Shown: piece by piece, positions 1-10,565 of the stretch | Layout: each line of letters starts with the position of its first letter | How positions within the stretch are numbered: position 1 is the first letter of the stretch | Source: Watersipora subatra | Lineage: Eukaryota; Bryozoa; Gymnolaemata; Cheilostomatida; Watersiporidae | NCBI RefSeq assembly: GCF_963576615.1 | Contig: NC_088714.1 | Location: forward strand, 46,905,772-46,969,771 | Reading direction: 5' to 3' | DNA: 64,000 nucleotides | Translations under genes and position numbers: made by a program | The notes under the pieces: model-generated | The model's database searches: none | Told to the model about the DNA's origin: nothing | What the model saw: the letters and a program-made list of their open reading frames with translations, nothing else

Positions 1-618
1 GTGGGTAGTTTGTAATAACACAATGCATATCCTAGCATCATTAGGTTTTCACCACAATCATAAACATTGGATATTGTAAACTCATTGCTACGGTCACTCC
101 TGTTTGGTAGAATCGATCTTTCTACATTCTACGTTCCATAAAGCTTTTTCAACTATAAAATTATTTTCTAAACAACGATCGGTACTGTCTACATGGCTGG
201 AAGTTTATACTAAGCGCCCTTATGCTTAATTAAAAATGAAAAATCTATAATTGGGCAACTTAAGTATAAAATAGGACATGATATGGTCTTTAAATCTGCT
301 TAAATTGTCTATTGATCAACTAGCTGGTTTATTTCTAACATCCACCCTGAATTTTTATGGTTTTTATTGACATCTGCAAAAAATGTAGCAATGGCAACAT
401 TTGTTACAAAACAGTAGTAGTTTTACTTTAGCTTCAGCTTGCAAGAACATTATTTTTTTCAAACTATCAGCAATATGGCCGATGTTTATTTGAATGAAGC
501 TATCTTTAGCAGTCAGCAAAAAAGAAACAGCAATGACAACACTTGCTGCTTATTGTTTGTATTCTGACAATAGATTCATCTCACAACTGTATTATTGATT
601 TTAAACTCACAACACAGT

Positions 619-784
619 AGCTGACTTTCAATTGAATGAAGACTACAGATGTCGTTATTACTATGAAATTTTAATTTTTATTATTAGACGATCCTAAAGA
701 GCTCCCATGTCATCATGTCTTCTGTACAACATGTTTAGAGGAAGACTATTCAGTACATGGAACTATTTAATGTAGATCATGTCT
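619..784 (+). pseudogene. RING-finger exon, copy 1 (decayed)
   Basis: First of three related RING exons. The segment from the LNEDY-like start through CHHVFC and the CLEEDYS part aligns with the copies at 1098 and 5577. The zinc-ligand region is damaged: the CGYC pair reads CRYY, and the linker before the PKELPC-like part is replaced by a T-rich stretch. After the CLEEDYS part a TAA falls just before the final CRSC pair. The would-be start ATG is lost. A GT donor remains at 785. A fragment like the 5' end of the exon also lies at 475-500. I infer a dead tandem duplicate of the first exon of a RING/B-box gene. Confidence 0.6.
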
Positions 785-1097
785 GTAATTAAAACATATT
801 CTGATAAAATGTGATTATTCATACTAGACAATATTACAATTACTTGTTTGGCATTAAGAGAAGCTGCGCATTTCAGTCTATTAATGAAGGCAATTTCAGG
901 TTAGTATAAGTTGATACATCGGCTTTATTACTACCAACTTGTTAACACGAGGCCATATTAGACGCATAAATTGATGTTTAAATGAATTCAACATTAAGGT
1001 ACAAAATATAAATTGATCTATTATATAACAGTGCAATTTTATATCTTGACAGTCTGCAAAAAATTCAGTGCATTATTTCTTACATACTACCAGCAAG

Positions 1098-1307
1098 ATG
1101 GCTGAACTACAATTGAGTAAAGACTACAGATGTGGTTACTGCTATGAACAGTTCAACTCTATGGATGATCCTAGAGAGCTCCCATGTCATCATGTCTTCT
1201 GTAAGACATGTTTAGAGAAAGACTATTCAGCACATGGAAATGTAAGATATCATAATATCTCAAAGAAGAAGACCGCCGTAGTTGACCTAAATATATCAGC
1301 TGTATAG
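1098..1307 (+). pseudogene. RING-finger exon, copy 2, interrupted by an LTR element
   Basis: The ATG at 1098 opens a C3HC4 RING finger. The CGYC pair, CHHVFC and KTC give ligands 1 to 6. The exon proper stops at 1240 where the 5' LTR begins, and the remaining frame to 1307 is LTR sequence. The missing last pair (CRSC) and a strong splice donor (GTAAGT at 5510) lie beyond the 3' LTR at 5489-5509. Joining the flanks through the GAAA target duplication gives one open exon. Its phase also matches the B-box exon at 6547. RING fingers of TRIM-type proteins recruit E2 enzymes for ubiquitin transfer. As it stands only about 70 residues can be made and the finger is incomplete. This was the best-preserved of the three copies before the insertion. 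Confidence 0.75.
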
Positions 1308-1813
1308 GACAACCATTATCTCGTTATAATAACATCACAGTAACATTCCAAGAATAACACTCATTTACGCAAGCTATGCAATGCTTACGGTTTTATTTAT
1401 ATTGACAGTCATTGCTGACATTAATTACTATGAACAATGTCTAAAGCCAACAATCTCATCCTGTCTCTGCCTTCAAGATTTATTCTTAATACATTTCATC
1501 ATACTTAATGATATATTCTCCTGTGAACTTTGATGGTGCCATCGGTGCCTAAAAACATGCAGTGTATATTTTGTCTAATGTTGTGTGCCACATATACCAA
1601 GTTGTGTTTGGCAATGTTTATACTTTGACGTCAATCATGCTGTCACAGTTTTTGTATATAAGAACGGTTTTTAGCTTTATATCAGCAGTTATTTTACAAG
1701 AGATTGCTATGTACACACTGTATCTGACTCAAATATAATATCTCGCTTAATGCTTAGAGTGAACATCTTGTTTCACGCCAAACCCATAAGTGTAAGGTCA
1801 GCACCCCCTCACA
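1241..1813 (+). repeat. 5' LTR
   Basis: 573 bp, starting TGTAAGATATC and ending CACCCCCTCACA. Compared with the 3' LTR most differences are single substitutions clustered in the last half, so the insertion is old but not ancient. The exon sequence GGAAA precedes it directly. Its first bases also read as GTAAG, a possible splice donor directly after the RING exon. Confidence 0.9.
1626..1660 (+). promoter_or_regulatory. LTR promoter: CRE-like palindrome and TATA box
   Basis: A perfect TGACGTCA (1626-1633) is followed by TGTATATAAG (TATA core about 1654-1661). This is a plausible Pol II promoter for the element. The 3' LTR keeps the TATA box but has TGACGCCA instead of the CRE palindrome. Function is inferred from sequence only. 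Confidence 0.5.
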
Positions 1814-1816
1814 TTC

Positions 1817-1834
1817 TGGTGTCAGAAGTTGCGG
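1817..1834 (+). other. Primer-binding site candidate
   Basis: TGGTGTCAGAAGTTGCGG starts 3 nt after the 5' LTR. The TGG start is what pairing to a tRNA CCA end requires. I do not assign the tRNA. The gag reading frame is already open here, so there is almost no leader. Confidence 0.6.
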
Positions 1835-1885
1835 AAAGAGTTGGAAGAGAGAGCGCTAGTTATCGAGAGAGACAGAATTAAAGAG

Positions 1886-3133
1886 ATGGCAGATTGCGAC
1901 CAGCAAAGAGCTGAGGAGAGGCGAGAGAATGACACAGAGACCACGATCACGCTAAGTGAGGTAGAAGATGAAGAGATAGATGTCATTGAGGCACTAGAGC
2001 AGAGGATGGAAGAAAGACACGAAGATGCCCGCCTATATGCGGATGAGACATACAGAATGCTGACAGACCGTGTAGAACACCAGTTAGATGAGCGGACCAG
2101 ATGCTTGGAGGATATGCTAGAATCCTTAGCGATAAAAATTGACAATATGGACAGGAGAGAGCCAGCTTTAACAAGCTTTCCTCTCCGTAGGTTCCGGGAC
2201 AATAATGATGACAGGAGGGAGCCAGCCAGCCCAAGCTCTCCCCTCCGTAGGATAGAAGAAAGTAGGGGTAAGTACAGCCATTACACTATGCATGCCAGTA
2301 ATAGAAAAGACTGGGTAAAATTTGGCTTGTCCTTCACAGGCAAGTCGATAGACAAAGATTTCGAGACGTTTATCGAAAAATTTGAAACGTGTTGTGTGCT
2401 AAATGATGTCCCTGAAACGGAATACATCGTTATTTTGCCAGTTTATCTAAAAGATTTGGCCGCAACGTACTGCGGAGAGATTGTAAAAGAAAAAGGCGAA
2501 CATGTTAGTTATGGCACTTTAAAACGTTTATTGAAAAACAAGCTAAGCGCTTCCCGAGGGGCCGAGCAGGTGGCGATGAAAATTTCGGCAATTAAACAGG
2601 GTGAGAGCGAAACCGTGAAACAGTATTATGAAAGATTCCGAAAAATTGTGAGCCAGGATGAAAAAGCGGAGGAAAGTTCATTTGTATTACTTCACTTTAG
2701 GAAAGGCCTTAAGCCAAAAATTCGGGAGAGTGTGTTAGTTTTGGCAGGAAAATCTTTGCTTGAGCTTTTGCAAGCTGCCACTAGCGTAGAAACCGGGCTC
2801 ACGAGTAATGAAGTTGATGTTGCTCTCAACTACAATTCGACTCCTGATAACTATAGAAGTTCAAACAGACTCCCTCCTCAGAACAACCGCTTTGATAAAC
2901 GTAGGGAGACAAAGAGAAACTGTTTCGAATGTGGGAACGAAAACCATTTGTCTTTTCAATGCTCTATTCGAGAATTAAATACAAAACAGAATTTCAATGC
3001 AAATAAGAACTTTCAAAATGAGAGAAAATTTCAGAGCAGAAACCCACAAACAGGCACATTCCGATCCAATAGCTACTCACCTCAATCATGGGAGCCGCCG
3101 AGGCTACAGCCACAAATGCCTGGATATCCGTGA
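1886..3133 (+). CDS. gag: Gag-like protein with CCHC zinc knuckle
   Basis: 415 residues from the first ATG (1886); the frame is open upstream to about 1829. The order is: a charged, coiled-coil-like N-terminal third rich in Glu and Arg; a spacer with two near-identical repeats of a RREPA plus PLRR pattern; a retrotransposon capsid-type region with the usual E-x-F-E-x-F and YYERF-like signatures; then a CX2CX4HX4C knuckle (CFECGNENHLSFQC, near residue 350) and a basic, Asn/Gln-rich tail. Gag forms the particle and the knuckle binds RNA. It ends at TGA (3131-3133), and the next ORF continues in the same frame at once. The coding frame is intact, so a relative may have been active until recently. 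Confidence 0.8.
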   Translation: MADCDQQRAEERRENDTETTITLSEVEDEEIDVIEALEQRMEERHEDARLYADETYRMLTDRVEHQLDERTRCLEDMLESLAIKIDNMDRREPALTSFPLRRFRDNNDDRREPASPSSPLRRIEESRGKYSHYTMHASNRKDWVKFGLSFTGKSIDKDFETFIEKFETCCVLNDVPETEYIVILPVYLKDLAATYCGEIVKEKGEHVSYGTLKRLLKNKLSASRGAEQVAMKISAIKQGESETVKQYYERFRKIVSQDEKAEESSFVLLHFRKGLKPKIRESVLVLAGKSLLELLQAATSVETGLTSNEVDVALNYNSTPDNYRSSNRLPPQNNRFDKRRETKRNCFECGNENHLSFQCSIRELNTKQNFNANKNFQNERKFQSRNPQTGTFRSNSYSPQSWEPPRLQPQMPGYP

Positions 3134-4357
3134 ATGCCACCGCCATGGTGGTTTGGTCAAATGCCTGCATATAGCCAACACAACCAGCCAATACCGTCCG
3201 TTACTGCAAGCGAGCAAAATGTTTTTGCTGATAATAAAGCAGAACTCATTGATAATTGTACCATCTTTGCATCTTCTGCAAATGGTTTGATTGAAGACAG
3301 TGTGAATGAGATAGAATCTCAATACGAAATTACTGGTTTTGCGGATGCCAAAGACAAACTTTTACCTGAGTTTGATAATCTTGGGGACATAATTGAAAAG
3401 ACTAATAGTACTGATGAGACAGCCGCGGTTGTAATGACTCATAACAAAGCGCTTAGTGTTGAGGTTGAAATTGAGGTTACAGCAAAAGCTGTTGTTGAAG
3501 CCCCTATAAGCAACTCGTTTGAGGCAGCCAAGCCACTCCCTGTAGCTTTAATTCTTGAGAGCAATATAGAGCTTGAGGAGACAGTAGCGTTCAGTGCTTT
3601 TCAATGCTTTGAAAAAGCTGATAAACATGTGCATATTGTAACAGAAGAGTGGGCTGCTATGCCAATGTGCGCTGAGCAACCCCTATGCTCTAAGCAAGGG
3701 AATTCCCCAATTAAACAGTCATCAGAATTTATTCATGCGTACCAAACTAATCGAAAAGTCCCCATTAGAAAGCTCCCCTTGATTCATTTAATTGGCATAT
3801 TGTGTGTCGTAGCATTTGTCAGTGCACAAGCAGCAATGATCTGCAAAACAGGTCATACAATAGCCAGGTTTCTGTTACCGTCATTGTTGCCATGCGTACT
3901 ACGTGACACAACTGCCTTTGAACCGCTGATTGAGAAATATTCCAAAAATCATGAAAAGAAGCAAACTGTTGAGCCTCAAATTTTTGAACTACTACTAATT
4001 TGTACCAAATGCCATTACACTTGTATACTAGCGAAAGACTATTTGAGACACGTAGACACGCTGCTTCGCTTAGACTACTCAACTGGTAAATTGCATTTAT
4101 TACCATTGTCAAAAATAAATGCAAACACACCTACAATAGCTCAAGAAGAGCCGACTTCTTACTTGTCCTACCTGTTCCGACTGACATACTTGTTTGTGAC
4201 ACTCTTACAGCAGCTCATGAAGAGCAAACCCTTACTAACTGAATACTTTCAACCACCGACTTACTACTCAGTTGAGCATAGTGATGGTGATACCTTAACT
4301 CCATCTGCCTTTGACCCTGACAAACGTACTCACGGATACATACAAACCAGACAATAG
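3134..4357 (+). CDS. Second ORF of the LTR element, unknown function
   Basis: 407 residues in the same frame as gag, separated only by its TGA. I recognise no family. The first half is acidic, with runs of Glu and Val. A hydrophobic stretch near residues 215-240 (LIHLIGILCVVAFVSAQA) could span a membrane. A Cys-rich patch, CTKCHYTC, follows near residue 290, then a second hydrophobic stretch (LSYLFRLTYLFVTLL). No protease, polymerase or integrase motif is visible. It could be reached by readthrough of the gag stop, or the TGA may be a mutated CGA (the context is CCG TGA) that broke a longer protein. An envelope-like or accessory role is possible but unproven. That it has stayed open for 1.2 kb argues for past selection. 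Confidence 0.55.
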   Translation: MPPPWWFGQMPAYSQHNQPIPSVTASEQNVFADNKAELIDNCTIFASSANGLIEDSVNEIESQYEITGFADAKDKLLPEFDNLGDIIEKTNSTDETAAVVMTHNKALSVEVEIEVTAKAVVEAPISNSFEAAKPLPVALILESNIELEETVAFSAFQCFEKADKHVHIVTEEWAAMPMCAEQPLCSKQGNSPIKQSSEFIHAYQTNRKVPIRKLPLIHLIGILCVVAFVSAQAAMICKTGHTIARFLLPSLLPCVLRDTTAFEPLIEKYSKNHEKKQTVEPQIFELLLICTKCHYTCILAKDYLRHVDTLLRLDYSTGKLHLLPLSKINANTPTIAQEEPTSYLSYLFRLTYLFVTLLQQLMKSKPLLTEYFQPPTYYSVEHSDGDTLTPSAFDPDKRTHGYIQTRQ

Positions 4358-4898
4358 TTGTACTCCTTGCCAAGCTAACTATTGTCTAACTTCATTTTGG
4401 CACTTCGACAACAGTAATTTGAGCCTATAATATTGATTTGTATATAATATTTTTCTTTGCTTTATTGAACAAAACAAAAATTATAGAGAGGAGTTTGTTA
4501 TATCTAAACAGAAATACTTCTTATTTTTTATTATTGTGTTAAAAAGAGTTGGAAACCTGAACAGTAGAGTAAGGTTTCATCTAGTTAGTAGCTATATATT
4601 TGTCTGTTTATTTATATATTTACTAAGATTACTGCGCATTATGTGATATCTTTTTCCAGAGTTCGAAGTCATCATATAAGAGCACCACAAGTGACGTGTC
4701 ATCGACAACTTGGCATATAGACGCACCAAAATTTTGTGAGATTCATTAAAAACCCAGGCACCAAAACATCATATAAACGAGAAGGACATTATATGAGACA
4801 GAACGTAAGCTTCACGTTTTCCTTCCCAACATCCACTTCAAAGCAGCACTACTTCCGTACAGTCATCTCTTCAGTGACTCGTATGAAAGAACCTTTTC
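4358..4898 (+). other. Non-coding 3' interior of the LTR element
   Basis: AT-rich, with no ORF above 60 codons and no pol remnant that I can see. A normal Ty3 element would carry several kb of pol before this point. Confidence 0.6.
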
Positions 4899-4910
4899 AA
4901 AGAGGGAAGG
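4899..4910 (+). other. Polypurine tract
   Basis: AAAGAGGGAAGG ends exactly where the 3' LTR begins. This is the expected plus-strand primer of an LTR element. Confidence 0.75.
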
Positions 4911-5484
4911 TGTAAGATATCATAATATCTCAAAGAAGAAGACCGCCATAGTTGACCTAAATATATCAGCTGTATAGGACAACCATTATCTCGTTATAAT
5001 ACCATCACAGTAACATTCCAAGAATAACACTCATTTACGCAAGCTATGCAATGCTTACGGTTTTATTTATATTGACAGTCATTGCTGACATTAATTACTA
5101 TGAACAATGTCTAAAGCCAACAATCTCATCCTGTCTCTGCCTTCAAGATTTATTCTTAATACATTTCATCATACTTAATGATATATTCTCCTGTGAATTT
5201 TGGTCATGCCATCGGTGTCTAAAAACATACAATGTATACTTTGTCTAATGTTGTGCGGCCACATATACCAAATTGTGTTTGGCAATGTTTATACTTTGAC
5301 GCCAATCATGCTGTCACAGTTTTTGTATATAAGAACGGTTTTTAGCTTTATATCAGCAGTTATTTTACAAGTGATTGCTATGTACACACTGTATCTGACT
5401 CAAATATAATATCTCACTTAATGCTTAGAGTGAACGTCTTGTTTCACGCCGAACCCATAAGTGTGAGAACCGCACCCCCTCTCA
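4911..5484 (+). repeat. 3' LTR
   Basis: 574 bp, matching the LTR at 1241 along its full length and ending CCCCTCTCA. It is followed by the GAAA target duplication and then the rest of the RING exon. The small frame at 5051-5248 has a counterpart in the 5' LTR and is not treated as a gene. Confidence 0.9.
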
Positions 5485-5488
5485 GAAA

Positions 5489-5509
5489 TGTCAGATGTAG
5501 ATCATGTCT
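5489..5509 (+). pseudogene. 3' end of RING exon copy 2
   Basis: TGTCAGATGTAGATCATGTC then T encodes the last zinc pair, CRSC. It ends in phase 2 before GTAAGTAT, the best splice donor of the three RING copies. It continues the exon that stops at 1240. Confidence 0.7.
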
Positions 5510-5576
5510 GTAAGTATAACATATTCTAATAAAATATAGGTTATAAGTGTCTTATTAACTACAAACTATCAGCAAT

Positions 5577-5740
5577 ATGGCTGACCTACAAATAAATGAA
5601 GACTACTGATGTGGTTACTGTTATGAACAGTTAAACTCTATGGATGATCCTAAAGAGCTCCCATGTCATCATGTCTTCTGTATAACATGTTTAGAGGAAG
5701 ACTATTCAGTACATGCAAATTTCAGATGTAGATCATGTCT
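5577..5740 (+). pseudogene. RING-finger exon, copy 3 (nonsense codon)
   Basis: The ATG at 5577 gives a MADLQINEDY start, then a TGA at 5607-5609 where copy 2 has AGA (Arg). After that, all RING ligands are present: CGYC, CHHVFC, ITC and CRSC. The donor is GTTAGT at 5741, weaker than that of copy 2. The two copies are close relatives, so the duplication is fairly recent. A skipped or edited product cannot be excluded, but the simplest reading is a pseudo-exon. Confidence 0.65.
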
Positions 5741-6546
5741 GTTAGTAAAACATATTCTGATAAAATGTGGTTACAAGTGCTACACAGTATTACAAGCATT
5801 TGTTTGGCACTGAGAGAGGTCGCTTGTGTTAATTTCAGTGAGAGCAATTTCTGGTGAATATAAGTTGATAACATCTGGTTTTATACTACCAACTCATTAG
5901 CATGAGGCTATTTTAGAATTTTAAAGTTAATCTTAAAATAAATACAACAGTAAAGTACAATTGATAACTACAATAGAGCATTTTAGTTATCTCTTAGCAA
6001 TTGAGAAACAAATTAATTACATAAATTATAATTTGTTGCACAGACCTTTTGAGGCTGCGCCTCTCTTTTATTTGTTGAGTTCTGTGCCTCATCTTTGTGA
6101 TTTTATTTACACAGAGATGTGTGAGTAGCCAGTTTAACTGCTATATAATTTAAAGTGTGTAGTTCATTATTGTCATCTAATCAAAGTCTCATGCCAAACT
6201 ATTGCGACTTTCTTGGCAGGTTTTTATAGAGCAAGACCTTCTTGCGCCGATTCAGTTTTTCTTGATTTGATTAATTAATTAGCCTTTGACTCTTTTTATT
6301 TCAGGGTAATGATGTCTGTGACATTAACTTCATAATAGTGCCTTTCCATTTGTCTGTTCTAAAAATCTATAGATGTGCAGTGTATACTGAAGAGCTCGCA
6401 TAAATATTAGATCCACTTTTTTTAAGTATAAAAAGACACCGATAAAAGTTTTCAAAAATGTATCAACACTAACATATATCCGGTAGTAATTTTTCATTCT
6501 CTGCTCTTGATAATAAAATGCTGCTAAAGTTTATGTATTTTTGTAG
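5741..6546 (+). other. Intron-like spacer between RING and B-box exons
   Basis: AT-rich, with no ORF of note. It ends in TGTATTTTTGTAG, a good acceptor. Confidence 0.5.
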
Positions 6547-6720
6547 AGCTGAGTATGGGATGGAGACATTTGATGAACTGCCTAAAGCTAGCCTTAATAC
6601 TGAAAATAACATAACTCCAACATCACTCACTTGTGGCTGTTACAATTGTGACGAGCATGTGGCTACGTGCTACTGCATTGACTGTGCAGTAAAAATGTGT
6701 GACATTTATCAACAGATAAT
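6547..6720 (+). pseudogene. B-box exon of the RING/B-box gene (possibly decayed)
   Basis: It follows the acceptor at 6541-6546. The frame continues that of the RING exons (phase 2 junction giving Leu-Ala) and reads through an EYGMETFDELPK segment. Then comes a Cys-rich block: CGCYNCDEH, CYCIDCAVKMCD. This spacing resembles a B-box zinc finger. The last His ligands are not seen: the frame runs into hydrophobic, intron-like sequence and stops at 6793. Either a splice site lies near 6715 or the exon is broken. Together with the RING exons it suggests a TRIM-like gene start. No coiled-coil or C-terminal exon follows, because a LINE begins 150 bp downstream. Confidence 0.55.
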
Positions 6721-6895
6721 CTATTTTATCATAACAAATACAATTTTCTATTTATTGTTTTGCTGTGTTATACTTTTTAATACCAACCCTTAACACATGG
6801 GTTGTTTCAAGATGACACTTTAATTAGCCATTACTAGCAATAATCACAGGGAAACATCAAATAAAATTCTCCTCTCGCAATAAGCAGTCCATAAC

Positions 6896-8540
6896 ATGGT
6901 TACATGTCTCCATACTTTTTATCATCATGCGATTAGGAGGCAACGTCAAAATGTCTGCAATGGTTTAGCTTACACGAATGAGTCATGCTACTTTAAAGAT
7001 ATTCCAGTTGCAGACAAACTGGAAGAGCACATGAGTCACTATATGACCAGTGCTCAAAAAGGAATTGGGCGCAACACTCGACGAGCAAAACATCAGTTAC
7101 TGGTGGATCGGACGATCTGTCAAGACAGCAGGAGAAGGCAAACCAATCTTGCCATGGCTTGGATTGACTACGAAAAGGCCTATGACTCAATTCCCCATAG
7201 TTGGATACTTGAGTGCCTCAGTATGTACAATGTTCACCCTGCTCTTGTGGCATTTATCAATAATTATGTCAATGACCAAATGGACGACGGAACTGGAGGC
7301 TAATGGCAAAAAGCTGGCGAGTGTAAAAATTAAGCGAGGCATCTATCAAGGTGACTCCTTATCACCGCGGCTCTTCTGCATATGCCTAAACCCTCTAAGC
7401 AATATGCTGGAGGAGACTCAATATGGGTACCAGTTTAAGAGTGGCACCAAGATAAGCCACCTCTTCTACATGGATGACATCAAGCTGTACGCCAACAAAG
7501 AAAGAGACATTGATTCGCTAATACACCTCACTCAGGTATACAGCAAGGACATCGGAATGACCTTCGGTATTGAGAAATGTGGAAGGCTAATTCTTAAGAA
7601 AGGCCATTCTATGCTCACAGAGAGCCTGAGAATGCCAAATGGTACCATCAAAGATATAGAAAAAGGGTACAAGTACTTGGAGATTATGCAAAGCAACATC
7701 AACCACGAAGCCGAGGTACGTCACAAAGCCATTACCGAATACAAGAAACGCCTTCGGCAGGTCTTACGGAGCCAGCTCAATGCCAAGAACCAAGTCATGG
7801 CAATAAATACCTACGCACTACCAATAATAAGATATCCATCAGGCATAATAAAGTGGACTGAGAAAGCCATCAAAGAAACAGATATAGCAACTCGTAAACT
7901 GCTGACCAAGCATGGAGCACTCCACCGAAAATCTGATACTACTAGATTGTATCTTGATAGGAAAAATGGCGGTAGGGGACTCAAAAGTGTACAGCAGACA
8001 GTGAAAGAGGAGGAGCAAAGCATCAAAGCATATGCAGCCTCCATGGCCATTTCAGATAAGTTGCTAGCTGAATTTCAATCGGCTGCTCTTACAACGGACC
8101 TACGCCGTGATGATGAGGAAATTGACTGGCACACGAAACCTCTTCATGGTGCTTACCACCAACAAATATCTAAGGTTGGTGATCTTCACCAGACATATAT
8201 GTGGCTGAACAAAGGAAACCTAACGGCCAATACAGAGTTGCTAATCATAGCAGCCCAGGAGCAAGTGCTCCCAACAAGGCAACTCCAAACGAAAATCTAT
8301 CACACTAGAGACGATCCTAGATGCAGACTGTGCAAAGATGCACCTGAGACCATCCAACACATCATCAGTGGATGCAAGCAGCTAGCAGGAAACGCATACA
8401 CTGAGCGGCATAATCATGTCGCAGGTATTGTGTATAGAAGTCTATGTGATGAGTATGGCGTTAATAAACCACAATACTGGTGGGAAGCTCCTGGTAAGGT
8501 CAATGAAAATGACCGCGCTAAGATCCTCTGGGACTTCTAA
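6896..8540 (+). pseudogene. LINE reverse transcriptase with CCHC knuckle
   Basis: RT motif A reads AWIDYEKAYDSIPHSW (about 7160-7205). A frameshift near 7275-7300 moves the reading to the frame open to 8540. There the GIYQGDSLSPRLF motif, the catalytic YMDD at 7467-7478 and the GMTFGIEKCG motif follow in order. Near the end is CX2CX8HX4C (8322-8375), typical of RLE-bearing LINEs. The frame stops at TAA 8538-8540 in a place where CAA would keep it open. The catalytic residues themselves are intact. RT copies element RNA at a nicked chromosomal site. Confidence 0.8.
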
Positions 8541-8900
8541 ATCCGAACTGACAAGCATGTCCTAGCAAACCAATCAGATATAGTGGTGGTAGACAAGAAG
8601 AACAAGAGGGCTACTATAATAGATATAGCAGTACCCAATGACTACAATATAGCCAGCAAAGAAAAAGAAAAGGTAGAGAAATATCTCCCTCTTGGAGAAG
8701 AGATTGAAAAATGCTGGAATGTAAGAACAACTGTAATCCCAGTAGTCATTGGGGCACTGGGCGCAATAACATCGGCGCATAAAATGTGGCTTGCCCAAAT
8801 ACCAACAACATCAACTCAGGTGAGTTGCAAAAAAGTGCGCTATTGGGAACAGCTAAGATCTTGAGGCGAGTGCTCAAACTCCCAGGTCTCTGGTAGGAGA
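8541..8900 (+). pseudogene. LINE restriction-like endonuclease, C-terminal
   Basis: It is in frame with the RT after the stop at 8538. It carries a KHVLANQSDIVVVDKK motif followed by IIDIAVPND, then KEKEKVEKY. This matches the PD...D/E...K layout of the endonuclease, with the Pro of PD changed to Ser. A further frameshift near 8820 is needed to reach the usual [17 protein letters not shown] end at about 8835-8890. The domain nicks target DNA in the family, but this copy is unlikely to be functional. Confidence 0.7.
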
Positions 8901-9031
8901 CCCGAGTTAAAGCAGAATTTACCACCCATATAGGGTATCCGGGGTGATGAAACAATTTTTTTATATATATACATATATAAAAAAATTTACATTTATATAT
9001 ATATATATATAAAAAATACATAGTATATATG

Positions 9032-9067
9032 TGGCTTTTCTCGTATAAATGTATACGAGAAAAGCCA
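9032..9067. repeat. Perfect 16-bp inverted repeat
   Basis: TGGCTTTTCTCGTATA (9032-9047) and its exact complement (9052-9067) are separated by 4 nt, inside the TA-rich tail after the LINE. Confidence 0.85.
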
Positions 9068-9069
9068 AC

Positions 9070-10084
<1,015 letters not shown>

Positions 10085-10565
10085 ATGTGTTTTTATTATT
10101 TTCTATGATTCATCAGTGTCAGTTTATAAAACAAAATATTCTTATAATGTTTTATTTCGTATTTTAAAATGGCGCTATTAAACTATACAGTTATATATCC
10201 ATGTACATATACATATGTACATGTATATAGTTTTAGTGCGCATGTAACAATCGTAGGATATGGAATGTTCAACAATAGATAGAATGTTAATTTTGACTTC
10301 TCCCCTGGTATTCTAAATCACTGCAAGATAATTTAGATAAAATTAGCAAATTTGATGCTTCTATGGAGGAAATCGTATTTACAGGGGAGATAAATCCTAA
10401 AATGTCATTTTTGCCAGATCTCTCATAGAAGTGGAAATGACAGCTACGGCACTTCTTCAGCTTTGAATTATCCATACAATAATTAGTCTAAATCACTGCG
10501 GAAATTTCCACTGAAAAACGGTGCCAATGGAAACGCAAGATAAACTGTCTTGGCCCACGGCCTAT
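10085..10565 (+). repeat. Dispersed repeat family A, copy 1
   Basis: About 480 bp related to 12320-12795 (opposite strand) and 13735-14262. Shared landmarks are a GATTCATCAGTGTCAG-like start, a palindromic ATGTACATGTATAT block, GATATGGAATGTTCAA, CAGGGGAGATAAATCCTAA and a GGCCCA-CGGCCTA-type end. No terminal inverted repeats or consistent reading frame were found. Confidence 0.75.

Larger units (their letters stand above)
1241..5484 (+). mobile_element. LTR retrotransposon, Ty3-like, without pol
   Basis: Complete LTR element. The two LTRs (573 and 574 bp) begin TGTAAGATATC, end CA, and differ at roughly 20 positions by eye. The 4-bp target duplication GAAA lies at 1237-1240 and 5485-5488. A primer-binding-like TGG starts 3 nt after the 5' LTR and a purine tract abuts the 3' LTR. 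Inside are gag with one zinc knuckle and a second ORF. I find no protease DTG/DSG, reverse transcriptase, RNase H or integrase motif in about 3.1 kb of interior. It therefore looks non-autonomous and dependent on a pol-bearing relative. The Ty3 assignment rests on gag style and target duplication length only. Confidence 0.85.
6870..8945 (+). mobile_element. RLE-type LINE (R2-group-like), 5' truncated
   Basis: Order of domains: reverse transcriptase, CCHC knuckle, restriction-like endonuclease. This is the plan of the R2/NeSL/CRE groups rather than of APE-type LINEs. The 5' end is missing: it starts inside the RT region, consistent with target-primed integration. Coding ends near 8900 and a TA microsatellite follows. 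It is inactive because of frameshifts and stops. Confidence 0.8.

Noticed and set aside
1829..1885. Gag start at a TTG codon
   Set aside because: The frame is open, but eukaryotic initiation favours the ATG at 1886.
5051..5248. 65-codon hydrophobic ORF in the 3' LTR
   Set aside because: Inside LTR regulatory sequence with no coding signature; treated as chance.
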